Below are positions 41,622 through 50,301 of a stretch of DNA of 64,000 nucleotides, in pieces. Position 1 is the first letter of the stretch. Every line of letters begins with the position of its first letter. The notes under the pieces were generated by a model. It was given only the letters and a program-made list of their open reading frames with translations, did no database searches and had not been told where the DNA came from. The translations under genes were made by a program, and so were the position numbers. The stretch is from NCBI RefSeq assembly GCF_009739465.1, contig NZ_WHOM01000062.1, positions 104,815 through 168,814 of the forward strand, read 5' to 3'. The DNA is from Streptomyces apocyni (GTDB lineage Bacteria > Actinomycetota > Actinomycetes > Streptomycetales > Streptomycetaceae).

Positions 41622-43256
41622 TCAGCCCGCGTACCGCGGGTGCACCAGCGTCGACGGCGGCAGCCCCGGCACCCGCGTCCGCTCCGCCGCCCGCGCCCCC
41701 GCCGCCAGCGTGTCCGGGGTCAGCGCGCGGTCGAGGCCCGGTATCAGGCCCAGCGTCGGCGGCGTACGCGCGGCGAGTACGAAGCCCCAGTCACCCGCCC
41801 CCGGCGAGGACGCGGCGACCCGGTCGGGCCCCGCCGCGGTACCGGTGAGCCGACCCGGCTCCCGGTACGCCACCGTGCCCAGTCCGACCGACCGCACACT
41901 GGCCTCGACCGTCCAGAACGTCCGCGCCCGGCTGTCCAACGGGCCCGCGTGCACCACAAGGCGCCCGTCAGCGGCGAGGGTCCGCGCGGCGAGGCCGAAG
42001 AACTCGCGCGAGTAGAGCTTGGTGGACTCGGTGATCCCGGGGTCGGGGAGGTCGGAGATGACGACGTCGTACGGGCCCCGGGCACCGGGCGGTCTGGGGC
42101 CCTCGCGGAGCCAGGTGAAGGCGTCGGCGGTGATGACCCGTACCCGCTCGTCCTGGTGGGCCCGCTCGTTGAGGGCGCTCAGCCCGGGGTCCGTACGCGC
42201 CAGCTCGACCACGCCGGGGTCGAGCTCGACGATGTCGACGCTCCGCACTCCGGGGTGCCGCAGCACCTCACGCGCGGCCATCCCGTCCCCGCCGCCGAGG
42301 ATCAGTACGCGGGCCCGGGGCCCGTTCATCGCGGGGTGTACCAGCGCCTCGTGGTAGCGGCGTTCGTCGCGGCCGCTGACCCGCAGCCGCCCGTCGAGGT
42401 ACAGGTTCAGCGTGCCGGGCGACCGTCCGGTGAGGACGACCTCCTGGACGTCGGTGTGCACGGCGGCCCGCACATCGGGCCCGTACACCGCGTGCCGCGC
42501 GGCCCGTTCGAAGTCGTCGACGAGCGCGGCGGCGGTGCCGAGCGCCCCCAGGACCAGGGCGTTGGCGACCAGCAGCGCCCACCGGGAGCGCGCCGTCAGA
42601 TCGTGCCGGAAGAGCCACAGGACGAGCGCCCCGCCCGCCACGGCGTTCACCGCGCCGGTGAGCAGCGCGCCGGTCAACTGCCCGAACATCGGGAGGAGGA
42701 GGAAGGGGAAGGCCAGGCCGCCCACCAGCGCACCCACGTAGTCCGCGGCGAACAGGTCAGCCACCGCGCCCCCCGCGTCCTGCCGCCGCACCCGCTGGAT
42801 CATCGTCATCAGCAGCGGCACCTCGGCGCCGATCAGCACCCCGATGGCGAGCGAGAACGCCACCAGCAGCACACGCGACTCAGCGCCCCACACAAACCCG
42901 GCGTACAACGCCATCGCACTGCACCCGCCGACCAGCGCGAGCACCGCCTCGATCGCGCCGAACCCGGCCGCGGCCCGGCCGCGCAGCCGCTTGGCCAGGA
43001 GCGAGCCGATGCCCATCGCGAAGACCATCACGGAGAGCACGACCGACGCCTGGGTGACCGAGTCGCCGATCAAGTACGCGGCGAGGGCGACCAGTTCGAG
43101 TTCGTACACCAGACCACACGCGGCACAGATGAACACACCCACCAGGACCAGGAACCGCCCGATGCGCGGCGTGACAGGCAGCCGCGCCACACCCTCCGGG
43201 TCCCGGTGCGGGGAAACGCCGGGAGACGGAGACGAGAGCGCAGGCTGGTCAATCAC
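41622..43256 (-). CDS. Membrane-embedded spermidine synthase-like protein
   Basis: A 544-residue protein. Residues about 30-250 contain seven membrane helices (FLVLVGVFICAACGLVYELE and others). The C-terminal half is a polyamine-synthase-type domain: LNLYLDGRLRVSGRDERRYH, HPAMNGPRARVLILGGGDGM, SVDIVELDPGVVELAR and YDVVISDLPDPG. The family transfers aminopropyl groups from decarboxylated SAM to diamines. The GTG start lacks a good ribosome site. The fused membrane half is common in actinobacterial members, and its job is unknown. Confidence 0.92.
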   Translation of the reverse strand: MIDQPALSSPSPGVSPHRDPEGVARLPVTPRIGRFLVLVGVFICAACGLVYELELVALAAYLIGDSVTQASVVLSVMVFAMGIGSLLAKRLRGRAAAGFGAIEAVLALVGGCSAMALYAGFVWGAESRVLLVAFSLAIGVLIGAEVPLLMTMIQRVRRQDAGGAVADLFAADYVGALVGGLAFPFLLLPMFGQLTGALLTGAVNAVAGGALVLWLFRHDLTARSRWALLVANALVLGALGTAAALVDDFERAARHAVYGPDVRAAVHTDVQEVVLTGRSPGTLNLYLDGRLRVSGRDERRYHEALVHPAMNGPRARVLILGGGDGMAAREVLRHPGVRSVDIVELDPGVVELARTDPGLSALNERAHQDERVRVITADAFTWLREGPRPPGARGPYDVVISDLPDPGITESTKLYSREFFGLAARTLAADGRLVVHAGPLDSRARTFWTVEASVRSVGLGTVAYREPGRLTGTAAGPDRVAASSPGAGDWGFVLAARTPPTLGLIPGLDRALTPDTLAAGARAAERTRVPGLPPSTLVHPRYAG

Positions 43257-43330
43257 CCTCGTAACGCTACGTCACCGACCGTGCGCGGCATGTCACCCAG
43301 ACGTGTGTAACCGGCGCGCTCCCTCCGCAC

Positions 43331-43855
43331 TCAGCGGGCGGATGGGTGCGCGATGCGTGCGGCGACCCGCGTACGCGTGGCGACCAACTGCCCCTCCTGC
43401 GGGTACGCGTGCCAGGTCCGCCAGTGCACCTGTCCCTCGTGCCGCTGTACGAGCAGGGCGGTGAACGCGTCGGGGCTGCCGGGGAAGACCCCGGCGAGGC
43501 CGTTCGGATGGTCGGCGACCAGCGCGATCAACTCCTGGGCGCGGCCCGCGAAGGAGCCGGGCGACAGGACCTCGACGCGGGCCGCGAACTCGTACTCCCA
43601 GTCGTCGAGCCGTTTGGCGACGCCCAGCGGCAGGGGCGTACTGCTGCCCGGGATACAGGCGACAGTCTCCGAACAGGTGCCCGCCTCATCCTCGAGCAGT
43701 ACCTGATGCGAGGCACCGAGAAGCCTCAGCTGCACATGGGCGCCGCCGAGTTCGACGTCGAGCACACTGAGCGCGGGGAGCGGCTCCCGCCCCAGCGCCC
43801 ACGCCAGGTCGGACGCGCGCGTGTCGGTGTACGAGGTTTTCAGGGTCGTGAGCAT
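43331..43855 (-). CDS. DUF2617 family protein
   Basis: A 174-residue actinobacterial conserved protein. The ATG at 43855 begins MLTTLKTSYTDTRASDLAWA, and conserved segments ALSVLDVELGGAHVQLRLLG, EYEFAARVEVLSPGSFAGRA and VHWRTWHAYPQEGQLVATRT follow. Function unknown. It lies in a conserved run between the spermidine synthase-like gene and the aminotransferase. Confidence 0.9.
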   Translation of the reverse strand: MLTTLKTSYTDTRASDLAWALGREPLPALSVLDVELGGAHVQLRLLGASHQVLLEDEAGTCSETVACIPGSSTPLPLGVAKRLDDWEYEFAARVEVLSPGSFAGRAQELIALVADHPNGLAGVFPGSPDAFTALLVQRHEGQVHWRTWHAYPQEGQLVATRTRVAARIAHPSAR

Positions 43856-44062
43856 GGATCGGCTCCGCAAACACGCAGTGGAGGTTGGGCCGGTACGCAC
43901 CGGGAGGCGCGCCGGATGGCACACCGCTGAGGCTGATCGCCGGCTTACTGCCCACGAGTCGTCCGAGGGCTGCTTGACGTTTAAGAGGGAATCATGAAGG
44001 AGCGCGCTGACACAGCGTTTTTACCCAACTTCGTAGGGTTTCCATCCCCTCGAGGGCCCCAC

Positions 44063-44139
44063 AGTTCAACTGTTCTCCGTCGTCAACCCGTTGCGTATCT
44101 TTCGTCAACGCGTTGCGTACGCACCGTCAACCACGGGCC
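44063..44139. promoter_or_regulatory. Palindrome plus 22-bp-spaced direct repeats in a 319-bp gene-free interval
   Basis: The space 43856-44174 holds no convincing gene. It contains a perfect 13-bp palindrome, ACAGTTCAACTGT, at 44063-44075, then three CGTCAAC repeats at 44083, 44105 and 44127. The first two repeats extend to CGTCAACcCGTTGCGTA and CGTCAACgCGTTGCGTA. The exact 22-bp period, two helical turns, places them on one DNA face. They lie upstream of DUF2617 and may bind a regulator. Confidence 0.6.
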
Positions 44140-44174
44140 GCTCGGCGGGGCCGCCGCGCGCCAGCCGTCCCGTG

Positions 44175-44465
44175 TCAGCTGCCGCCACCGCAGCCGCCAC
44201 CGCCACCCCCGCCACAGGAGGAGCCGCCACCGCCACCTCCGCACGAGAACCCGCCGGACGAGTCACCGCCACCACCGTGCCGATGGTGATCACTCCCACC
44301 GCCAGCGGCACCACCCGCCCACCAGCCACCCGACCCTCCGGACCCTCCGGACCCTCCGGACCCTCCGGACCCTCCGGACCCCCCGGACCCCCGCGACCCG
44401 GCCATGACCACAAGCCCGACGACCGCGAGCACCCCCACCATCGCGATACCAAAAACGACTCCCAC
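44175..44465 (-). CDS. Small Gly/Ser/Cys-rich single-span membrane protein
   Basis: A 96-residue protein. The GTG at 44465 follows GGGGAGGG and begins GVVFGIAMVGVLAVVGLVVM, a single membrane helix. The rest is a Gly-Gly-Ser repeat (9-bp units near 44330-44390) and a C-terminal His/Gly/Cys-rich tail with CGGGG and CGGGS. Similar tiny Gly-rich genes occur beside the aminotransferase in other Streptomyces, to my recollection. Function unknown. Confidence 0.65.
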   Translation of the reverse strand: MGVVFGIAMVGVLAVVGLVVMAGSRGSGGSGGSGGSGGSGGSGGSGGWWAGGAAGGGSDHHRHGGGGDSSGGFSCGGGGGGSSCGGGGGGGCGGGS

Positions 44466-44575
44466 GACACCCTCCCCGTTCGCCTGTAGGACTCTGTAGG
44501 ACAGGGGATGCCCCCGCCGCCAAGGACCCAAAGCAGACTTGAGGAAGTCCAGAGGTTCGGCGCAGGATGACCGCC

Positions 44576-45781
44576 ATGACCTCTACGGGAACCACCGGCC
44601 GCCCGCTGCTCAACCGCCGACTGGCCGAGTTCGGTACGACGATCTTCGCCGAGATGTCGGCACTCGCGGTACGGACCGGCGCGATCAACCTCGGCCAGGG
44701 CTTCCCCGACACCGACGGCCCCGAAGAGGTCCGCGAGGCCGCGGTCCGCGCACTCCGGGACGGCCGCGGCAACCAGTACCCGCCGGGCCCCGGCATCCCC
44801 GAACTCCGCACGGCCATCACCGACCACCAGCTCACCCGCTACGACCTGTCCTACGACCCGGACCGCGAGGTGCTGGTCACGGCGGGCGCCACCGAGGCGA
44901 TCGCGGCCTCACTGCTCGCCCTGGTCGAGCCCGGCGACGAGGTCATCGCCCTGGAGCCGTACTACGACTCGTACGCGGCGAGCATCGCCCTGGCAGGCGG
45001 CACCAGGGTCCCCGTCACCCTGCGCCCGCACACTGACACCACGACCGGGACCCACTCCTTCCGCCTGGACCTGGACGAGCTGCGCGCCGCGGTAACCGAC
45101 CGCACCCGCCTGCTCCTCCTCAACACCCCGCACAACCCCACCGGCACGGTCCTCACCCGCACCGAGCTCTCCGCCATCGCCGAACTCGCCGTCGCCCGCG
45201 ACCTACTCGTGGTCACCGACGAGGTCTACGAACACCTGGTCTTCGACGGCGAACACCTCCCCCTCGCGTCCTTCCCCGGCATGCGCGACCGCACGGTCAC
45301 CATCTCCTCGGCGGGCAAGACCTTCTCGTTCACCGGCTGGAAGGTCGGCTGGGTGACCGCATCGCCGGAGCTGGTCACGGCGGTCCGCACCGCCAAGCAG
45401 TACCTGACGTACGTGTCGGCGGGCCCGTTCCAGTACGCGGTCGCGGAGGCCCTGCACCTGCCCGCCAGCTACTTCTCTCACGCCCGCGACGACCTGCGCA
45501 CCAAACGCGACATCCTGGCCGACGGCCTCACCCAGGCAGGCTTCGAGGTCTTCCGCCCCCAGGGCACCTACTTCATCACCACCGACATCGCCGCACTCGA
45601 CCTCGGCGAGAAGGACGGCCTGGCCTTCTGCCGCGCACTGCCGGAGCGCTGCGGGGTGGTCGCCGTACCCAACGCGGTCTTCTACGACGACCCGGAGGCG
45701 GGCCGCACCCAGGTCCGCTTCGCCTTCTGCAAACGCGCGGACGTCCTGCGGGAAGCCGCTTCACGGCTTCAGCGATGGTGA
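44576..45781 (+). CDS. PLP-dependent class I/II aminotransferase, full-length copy
   Basis: A 401-residue fold-type I aminotransferase similar to N-succinyldiaminopimelate or kynurenine/methionine-type aminotransferases. It has NLGQGFPDTDGPEEVREAAV, VLVTAGATEAIAASLLALV, LNTPHNPTGTVLTRTEL, VVTDEVYEHLVFDG and the Schiff-base Lys in ISSAGKTFSFTGWKVGWVTA. The ATG at 44576 is preceded by AGGA at good spacing; an ATG at 44567 is possible. A C-terminal part of a second, diverged copy lies at 57032-57463. Between them sits the accessory cluster, so this gene marks the left edge of the island. Confidence 0.93.
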   Translation: MTSTGTTGRPLLNRRLAEFGTTIFAEMSALAVRTGAINLGQGFPDTDGPEEVREAAVRALRDGRGNQYPPGPGIPELRTAITDHQLTRYDLSYDPDREVLVTAGATEAIAASLLALVEPGDEVIALEPYYDSYAASIALAGGTRVPVTLRPHTDTTTGTHSFRLDLDELRAAVTDRTRLLLLNTPHNPTGTVLTRTELSAIAELAVARDLLVVTDEVYEHLVFDGEHLPLASFPGMRDRTVTISSAGKTFSFTGWKVGWVTASPELVTAVRTAKQYLTYVSAGPFQYAVAEALHLPASYFSHARDDLRTKRDILADGLTQAGFEVFRPQGTYFITTDIAALDLGEKDGLAFCRALPERCGVVAVPNAVFYDDPEAGRTQVRFAFCKRADVLREAASRLQRW

Positions 45782-45809
45782 GCGCTCCCGTGATGCCGGG
45801 GCTCCCGCC

Positions 45810-45960
45810 ATGCCGCTGGCCGAATGCGCCGAGTGCCGGGATCCGTTGACTCGCGAACAGGACGGCGGGATCTGCGTCGCGTGCGCTGGCGCCGAGGCGG
45901 CGGCTGCGCCGCCCTCCGACGTGTCCTCCACGGTCGCCCCCCCCACATGGCCAAGCCGCG
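45810..45960 (+). pseudogene. Truncated zinc-ribbon-like fragment
   Basis: An ATG-started frame encodes PLAECAECRDPLTREQDGG and then ICVACAG, giving two CxxC pairs typical of small zinc ribbons, with Ala/Pro-rich sequence after. The frame then runs into the antisense of the cupin gene and loses meaning, so only the first 50 residues look genuine. It is probably the cut end of a gene at the left edge of the island. The rest of 45782-46016 shows nothing else. Confidence 0.35.
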
Positions 45961-46016
45961 GACAGCACTGCGTACACGGCCCATTCCCGCATGAGGCCAG
46001 GCAGCGATGCCCTCGC

Positions 46017-46328
46017 CTACCCTTGCTCCTGAGGTACCTCCACGATCACCAGGGTGCCGTGGCTGCCTGGCCGGACTGCGTGACGTGCACCCGCCCGCAC
46101 CAAGTACAACTCGCCGGGGGCCACGGTCACCGGGCCACCGTCTACGAGCAGCTCCAGCCTGCCTTCGAGGACGAGCAGCGCCTCCGTGACACCGTGTGCT
46201 TCCTCTTCGACTGGCAGCTCGTCCATGCGTAGAACCTTCACGCAGGCCGTCCCGACCCGGCCCAGCGGCTGCGAGCGCCACGCGTCGGGTAGTCCGGCCG
46301 CGACATCGAACAGGTTGACCAGGCTCAC
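46017..46328 (-). CDS. Small single-domain cupin protein
   Basis: A 103-residue cupin. The GTG is preceded by a strong GGAGGGG. The first cupin motif is represented by EEAHGVTEALLVLEGRLEL and the second by PGELYLVRAGARHAVRPG, leaving one His and Glu in motif one and a His in motif two as possible metal ligands; the usual first His of the HxH pair is replaced. It is the last gene of the leftward operon. Small cupins can be metal enzymes in biosynthesis (some form N-N bonds) or simple binding proteins; its role here is open. Confidence 0.85.
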   Translation of the reverse strand: MSLVNLFDVAAGLPDAWRSQPLGRVGTACVKVLRMDELPVEEEAHGVTEALLVLEGRLELLVDGGPVTVAPGELYLVRAGARHAVRPGSHGTLVIVEVPQEQG

Positions 46329-46455
46329 GGTGCCCCTCCAGCAATCAACGGATGCCTTGAAGCTACCTGGGCAAAGCCGCTGAACGGCTGACCGTTCGGT
46401 AAAGGATCACGAGCAGGCGATTGCGGTTCCTGAACACCCGCGGATCATCAAAGGA

Positions 46456-46644
46456 TCACCAGTGCCGGCCGTCCTGGACTGTGACGCGGAACGAAACGGC
46501 GGGCTCCGGCTGCGTGGTGTGCAGGGCGCGGTGCATCAGGCTCCTGTTGTCCCAGACCAGCAGGGCGATGTCGGTCCCACTTCCGGTCGCGGTGTCGGCG
46601 ATCGGGACTGAGAACGGAACCACAGCTGAGGCTGTAATCGTCAT
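46456..46644 (-). pseudogene. TauD/TfdA-type dioxygenase, only the C-terminal end remains
   Basis: A 62-residue frame whose last 35 residues (ALLVWDNRSLMHRAL, then SFRVTVQDGRHW) match the C-terminus of Fe(II)/2-oxoglutarate dioxygenases of the TauD family, including the distal His and the Arg for 2-oxoglutarate. The HxD part and most of the fold are missing, so it cannot be active. The ATG follows an excellent AGGAAGGGGGG site 15 bp after the aspartokinase remnant, so an internal deletion removed the body and kept both ends. Confidence 0.7.
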
Positions 46645-46658
46645 TGGGTCCCCCCTTC

Positions 46659-47741
46659 CTAACGGCCAGTTCCTGCGTTGACCACCGCTACTCCTTCGGC
46701 CCGGTCGAGCGCGAAGCACGTGTGCACAGCCTGTACAGCCGTGGCGACCTGGTGATCATGAACGAGCGCTGCGATACGGTTGCCCGCCGACGACACGAGC
46801 TGCACGTCGACGCCTACCGCAGACAGCGCCTCGACGAAGGTCGCCGTGATGCCGGGTGTCGTACGCACTCCCATCCCGACCAGGGAGATCCGAGCGATAT
46901 CGGCGTCGTAGCCCAGAGACTCGTAGCCGACACTCAGCCGCACATCCTCCAAAGCGGTGACCGCACGGTCCACCTCGTCCCGCGGCAGCAGGAAGGAGAC
47001 ATCAGTCAGATCCGGAGATCCCGGGGCGACCTTCGCGGTCACCATATCGATGTTGAGCTGGGCCTCCCCGATGGCACGGAACAGAATGGCCATGTCCTGT
47101 GTCTTGTCCGGGACACCGCGCACCAGGACCTGAGCGGCCGAAGTATCGCAGGCAACTTCAGAGATGACAGCGCGTTCCACTTGATCGTCCCCTTGTGGCT
47201 TCTCGTTGCTGATCCACGTCCGCAGTCCCGAAAGAAGGACGAACGGACGTGGATCGGAATGTTGTACGGCGCGCGTACTCCACACACCGGTGCAGCAATA
47301 CTTTCGAACCGGATGCGGCCAGCTCCGGCATGTCCTTCGGATGAAAGCCAGTCGATCTTCTGGGCCTTCGTCACTACTCGAGGATCGGCGGTGAAAACAC
47401 CATCAACATCCGTATGGATTTCACAGACCTCGGCATCCAACGCCGCTGCCAACGCGACAGCCGTCGATGCCCTGATCCAGCGCTGTACGGATGCGCTCCG
47501 GTGCCACGTCGGTGATCCGCTCCCCGGCTGTCAGCAGCACGTCGAACTCACGGCCCGGCGGCATCGGCGACACCTGCTCCGCCAGATCGATCAGTTCGTC
47601 CGTGGTATCGCCCATCGCCGACACCACAACAACCCCTTGACGGCCGTTTCGCTTGGCACCCACGATCCGCTTGGCGACACGCTCGACGCCCTCGGCGTCG
47701 GCTACGGAGGAGCCTCCGTACTTGTGCACGACCAGGCTCAT
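46659..47741 (-). pseudogene. Aspartokinase, broken by deletions and several frameshifts
   Basis: Aspartokinase similarity begins with SLVVHKYGGSSVADAEGVER at the ATG at 47741 and ends in a regulatory ACT region finishing NAGTGR at 46661. It wanders among all three reverse frames. SAMGDTTDELIDLAEQ runs to LLTAGERI, then about 40 residues are missing; after ALDQGI another segment is lost and the frame shifts to TAVALAAALDAEVCEIHTDV. Next, DMPELAASGSKVLLHRCVEY is in a different frame, then YNIPIHVRSSF shifts back, and the ACT part is in the third. The start overlaps the MFS stop (ATGA). It would have supplied aspartyl-phosphate to the pathway. Sequencing error could explain some indels but not both deletions. 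Confidence 0.85.
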
Positions 47742-49006
47742 CTCCGCACCCCGCGCACAGTCAGCAGACGGAATACCAGAGGCGCTACCACGCAGCCCAC
47801 AGCCCCGCTGACCAGCCAGGGCCACAGGGGGCCAATCCCGTAAAGCAGCACGCCGAAGGCCGGTCCCAGCGACATCCCGGTCGACTGGCAGAAGCCCAGG
47901 AACGACTGGTAGCGGGCCCCCGCACCCTCAGGTGCGGCATCCGTCGCCGCAGCAGCGGCAACCGGCGAGATCAGCATCTCGCCCACAGTCCACAGCAGCA
48001 CCCCTCCGATGAGGAAGGGCCAGCTGACCCCCAAGGCATAGACGAAGAAGCCGCCGAAGACACACACCGCGCCGAGTGTGACCGGGATCCGGGTGGGCAG
48101 CTTGCCGATCAGCATCGCCAGCGGCACCTCACAGGAGATCACCACAATGGCATTCATCGTGAGCAGTGCTCCGAAGGCGCTGGTACTGAAGCCGCTGTCC
48201 TTCATCGCCAGTGGTAGCGGCCCGGTCTGCTGTGCATAGACGAGCGCGACGACGCCGAGCAAGACGCTCACCCCGACGAAGCGGAGGTCGCTGAAGACAC
48301 CCGCACCCGGCGCCGCGACGGTCGCGGTCCGTTTCTTTCCACGAGTGCCGCGCTGCGGCATGTCCCGCGGCAGTCCCAAGAGCAGCATCAACGCGGCGGC
48401 TGCGGAGACCACCGCATTGCCCACCAGCAGCGAGCCCATATTGCTCGCGGCCCAGAAGCCGCCGACCAGCGGGCCGATCGCGGCGCCGATGTTCAGAGCC
48501 ATGCGGTAGAAGGCGAAGAGCGCCACGCGCCGGTCGGCGGGCGCTGCCTCACCCACTACGGCCTGGGCGACCGGGCCGTACGCCTGCACTACGGCGCCCA
48601 TCAGACAGGCCAGGACCAACGTCCCCCAGTACCCCGCCACCTGTACGAGAGCCAGCGAGAAGAGCGCCGTCAGCCCGGTGGAGAGCAGCAGCGTGCTGCG
48701 TCGGCCGATACGGTCGGCGATCAAACCCGACAATCCCGCGCCGGCCATGCCGGACACAGCAACCAGCGCCAGGCCGACAGTGATCTCGCGCGGTCCGTAG
48801 CCGCGGTCGGCAAGGACCAGCGTCAGGAAGATCGAGAAGAATCCGCCGATCCGGTTCAGAAAGACGCCGAGGGAGACAACCGCGATGGGACGTGGGATCG
48901 CCGCCCTGCCGAGCAGACCCTTACGGCCCTCCCCGGTCTCCAACCGGGCGACGTCCTCTGGCGTCTCCCCGGCGGTCGACTCTCCACGGGTGTCACGGAC
49001 CGTCAC
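47738..49006 (-). CDS. MFS transporter, probable product exporter
   Basis: A 422-residue major facilitator with about twelve membrane helices. The GTG at 49006 overlaps the ATP-grasp stop (GTGA). Motif A-like sequence ADRIGRRSTLLL lies between helices 2 and 3, and GAVVQAYGPVAQAVVGEAAP in the next loop. It resembles DHA-type drug efflux proteins. Placement inside the biosynthetic operon suggests export of the product or self-resistance. Confidence 0.93.
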   Translation of the reverse strand: MTVRDTRGESTAGETPEDVARLETGEGRKGLLGRAAIPRPIAVVSLGVFLNRIGGFFSIFLTLVLADRGYGPREITVGLALVAVSGMAGAGLSGLIADRIGRRSTLLLSTGLTALFSLALVQVAGYWGTLVLACLMGAVVQAYGPVAQAVVGEAAPADRRVALFAFYRMALNIGAAIGPLVGGFWAASNMGSLLVGNAVVSAAAALMLLLGLPRDMPQRGTRGKKRTATVAAPGAGVFSDLRFVGVSVLLGVVALVYAQQTGPLPLAMKDSGFSTSAFGALLTMNAIVVISCEVPLAMLIGKLPTRIPVTLGAVCVFGGFFVYALGVSWPFLIGGVLLWTVGEMLISPVAAAAATDAAPEGAGARYQSFLGFCQSTGMSLGPAFGVLLYGIGPLWPWLVSGAVGCVVAPLVFRLLTVRGVRR

Positions 49007-50259
49007 GACCGCGTCACCAACGGTTCGTAGTCCAGATGGACCAGGCTCTCGGCGGCGTCGAGCCGCTTGGCACACTCGTCCTCGTCCGCACCCTCGGCGA
49101 CCACGAACGCGTAACGCGCCACGAAGTCACCGGGTGGCATGCGCAGTTCCGCACCCGGCGGGACGGCTGCGGCCAGTTGCACGATGCCTTCCAGCGCACC
49201 CGGCTCGCCAAAGGTGATCGACTCTACCCGCAGGTCCTCCGCCGGGCTCAGGAAGCGGATACCGAGCGTCTTGGCATGGGCCTGCTCGATGACCGGCCGG
49301 CGACCGGTGATGACGTCCACGGCGATCAGCCCGGGGTCGATGCCTGTGGCAAGCTTGCCCAGGTAGGGGATGAGGTCGCCACCCAGCCGACCGTTGACCT
49401 CAACGATCACCGGACCGCGCGAAGTCAGCTTCACCTCGGTGTGCGTGGTGCCGTGCGTGATGCCCAGCGCGGCGTGCGCCTGCTGAAGCATGTCGAGGAT
49501 CTCGGTGTCCGTCAGCAGCGGGTCCCCGGCGGAGACATAGTGGCCCGTCTCGACGAAGTACGGTTCGCCACCCAGCTGCTTACGGCCGACGAAGAGCGGT
49601 GTGTACTCACCGTCGAAGACCGCACCGTCAATGCTGATCTCCGGTCCGTCGAGATACTGCTCGATGATGTAGTCGTCCGGCACATGGACACCCGGGTAGA
49701 CGGCCGACGTCGTGATCGTGAAGGCATCCGCCATCTCTTGCGGGCCGGATACCTTTACGACGCCCAGACTTGAGCCGAGCGTACGAGGCTTGAGGACAAC
49801 GGGGTACTCCAGCCGCTCCGCCTCCTCCAGGGCTTCCTCAGCCGAACGCACTGTCGCGAACTGCGGTTGGCGTACGCCGGCCTGAGTCAGCCTCGCCCGG
49901 CTCAGCTTCTTGTCCCGGCAGCCCAGTACGGTGTCGACGGACATCCCCGGCAAGCCCAGCATCTCGGTGACATGGGCGGCGGACAGCAGCGTGCCCTCGT
50001 CGGGGCAGAACATGCCAACCAGCCGATGCTTCCCGGCGAGGGCTCGGGCCGCCTCGACGACCGCCTCGGGGTCATAGCAGTTCAGTGCTGTGGCGCCGAC
50101 GACGTACTCGTTCTGCCACGTCGGCTCATCCGAGTCGAAGAGCCAGAGCTTGAAGCGCTGGGCGGCCGCGGAGAGCAGGTACTCGCGATACGGCCGACTG
50201 TCTCGGTCCTTCTGGCTGCCGATGCCGATAACCAGCAGGATTCCGTCTTGGGTAGTCAT
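49003..50259 (-). CDS. ATP-grasp carboxylate-amine ligase
   Basis: A 418-residue ligase. The ATP-grasp core has EYPVVLKPRTLGSSLGVVKV, DDYIIEQYLDGPEISIDGAV, the metal/ATP site VIVEVNGRLGGDLIPYLG and a C-terminal lid. The N-terminal domain (GILLVIGIGSQKDRDSRPYR) is of the BL00235/L-amino-acid ligase type. Such enzymes form amide or peptide bonds through acyl-phosphates in dipeptide and cycloserine-like pathways. It is coupled to the MFS gene. In this operon it could join or cyclise the N-hydroxylated diamino acid; the partner is unknown. Confidence 0.93.
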   Translation of the reverse strand: MTTQDGILLVIGIGSQKDRDSRPYREYLLSAAAQRFKLWLFDSDEPTWQNEYVVGATALNCYDPEAVVEAARALAGKHRLVGMFCPDEGTLLSAAHVTEMLGLPGMSVDTVLGCRDKKLSRARLTQAGVRQPQFATVRSAEEALEEAERLEYPVVLKPRTLGSSLGVVKVSGPQEMADAFTITTSAVYPGVHVPDDYIIEQYLDGPEISIDGAVFDGEYTPLFVGRKQLGGEPYFVETGHYVSAGDPLLTDTEILDMLQQAHAALGITHGTTHTEVKLTSRGPVIVEVNGRLGGDLIPYLGKLATGIDPGLIAVDVITGRRPVIEQAHAKTLGIRFLSPAEDLRVESITFGEPGALEGIVQLAAAVPPGAELRMPPGDFVARYAFVVAEGADEDECAKRLDAAESLVHLDYEPLVTRS

Positions 50260-50301
50260 TTGAGCGCAGGTTTCCTTAAAGAGAGGGTGCGTACGGGCTG
50301 G

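Noticed and set aside
43994..44407. Forward open frame in the gene-free interval before the aminotransferase
   Set aside because: It becomes a His/Arg repeat shadow of the Gly-rich reverse gene and its beginning has no similarity.
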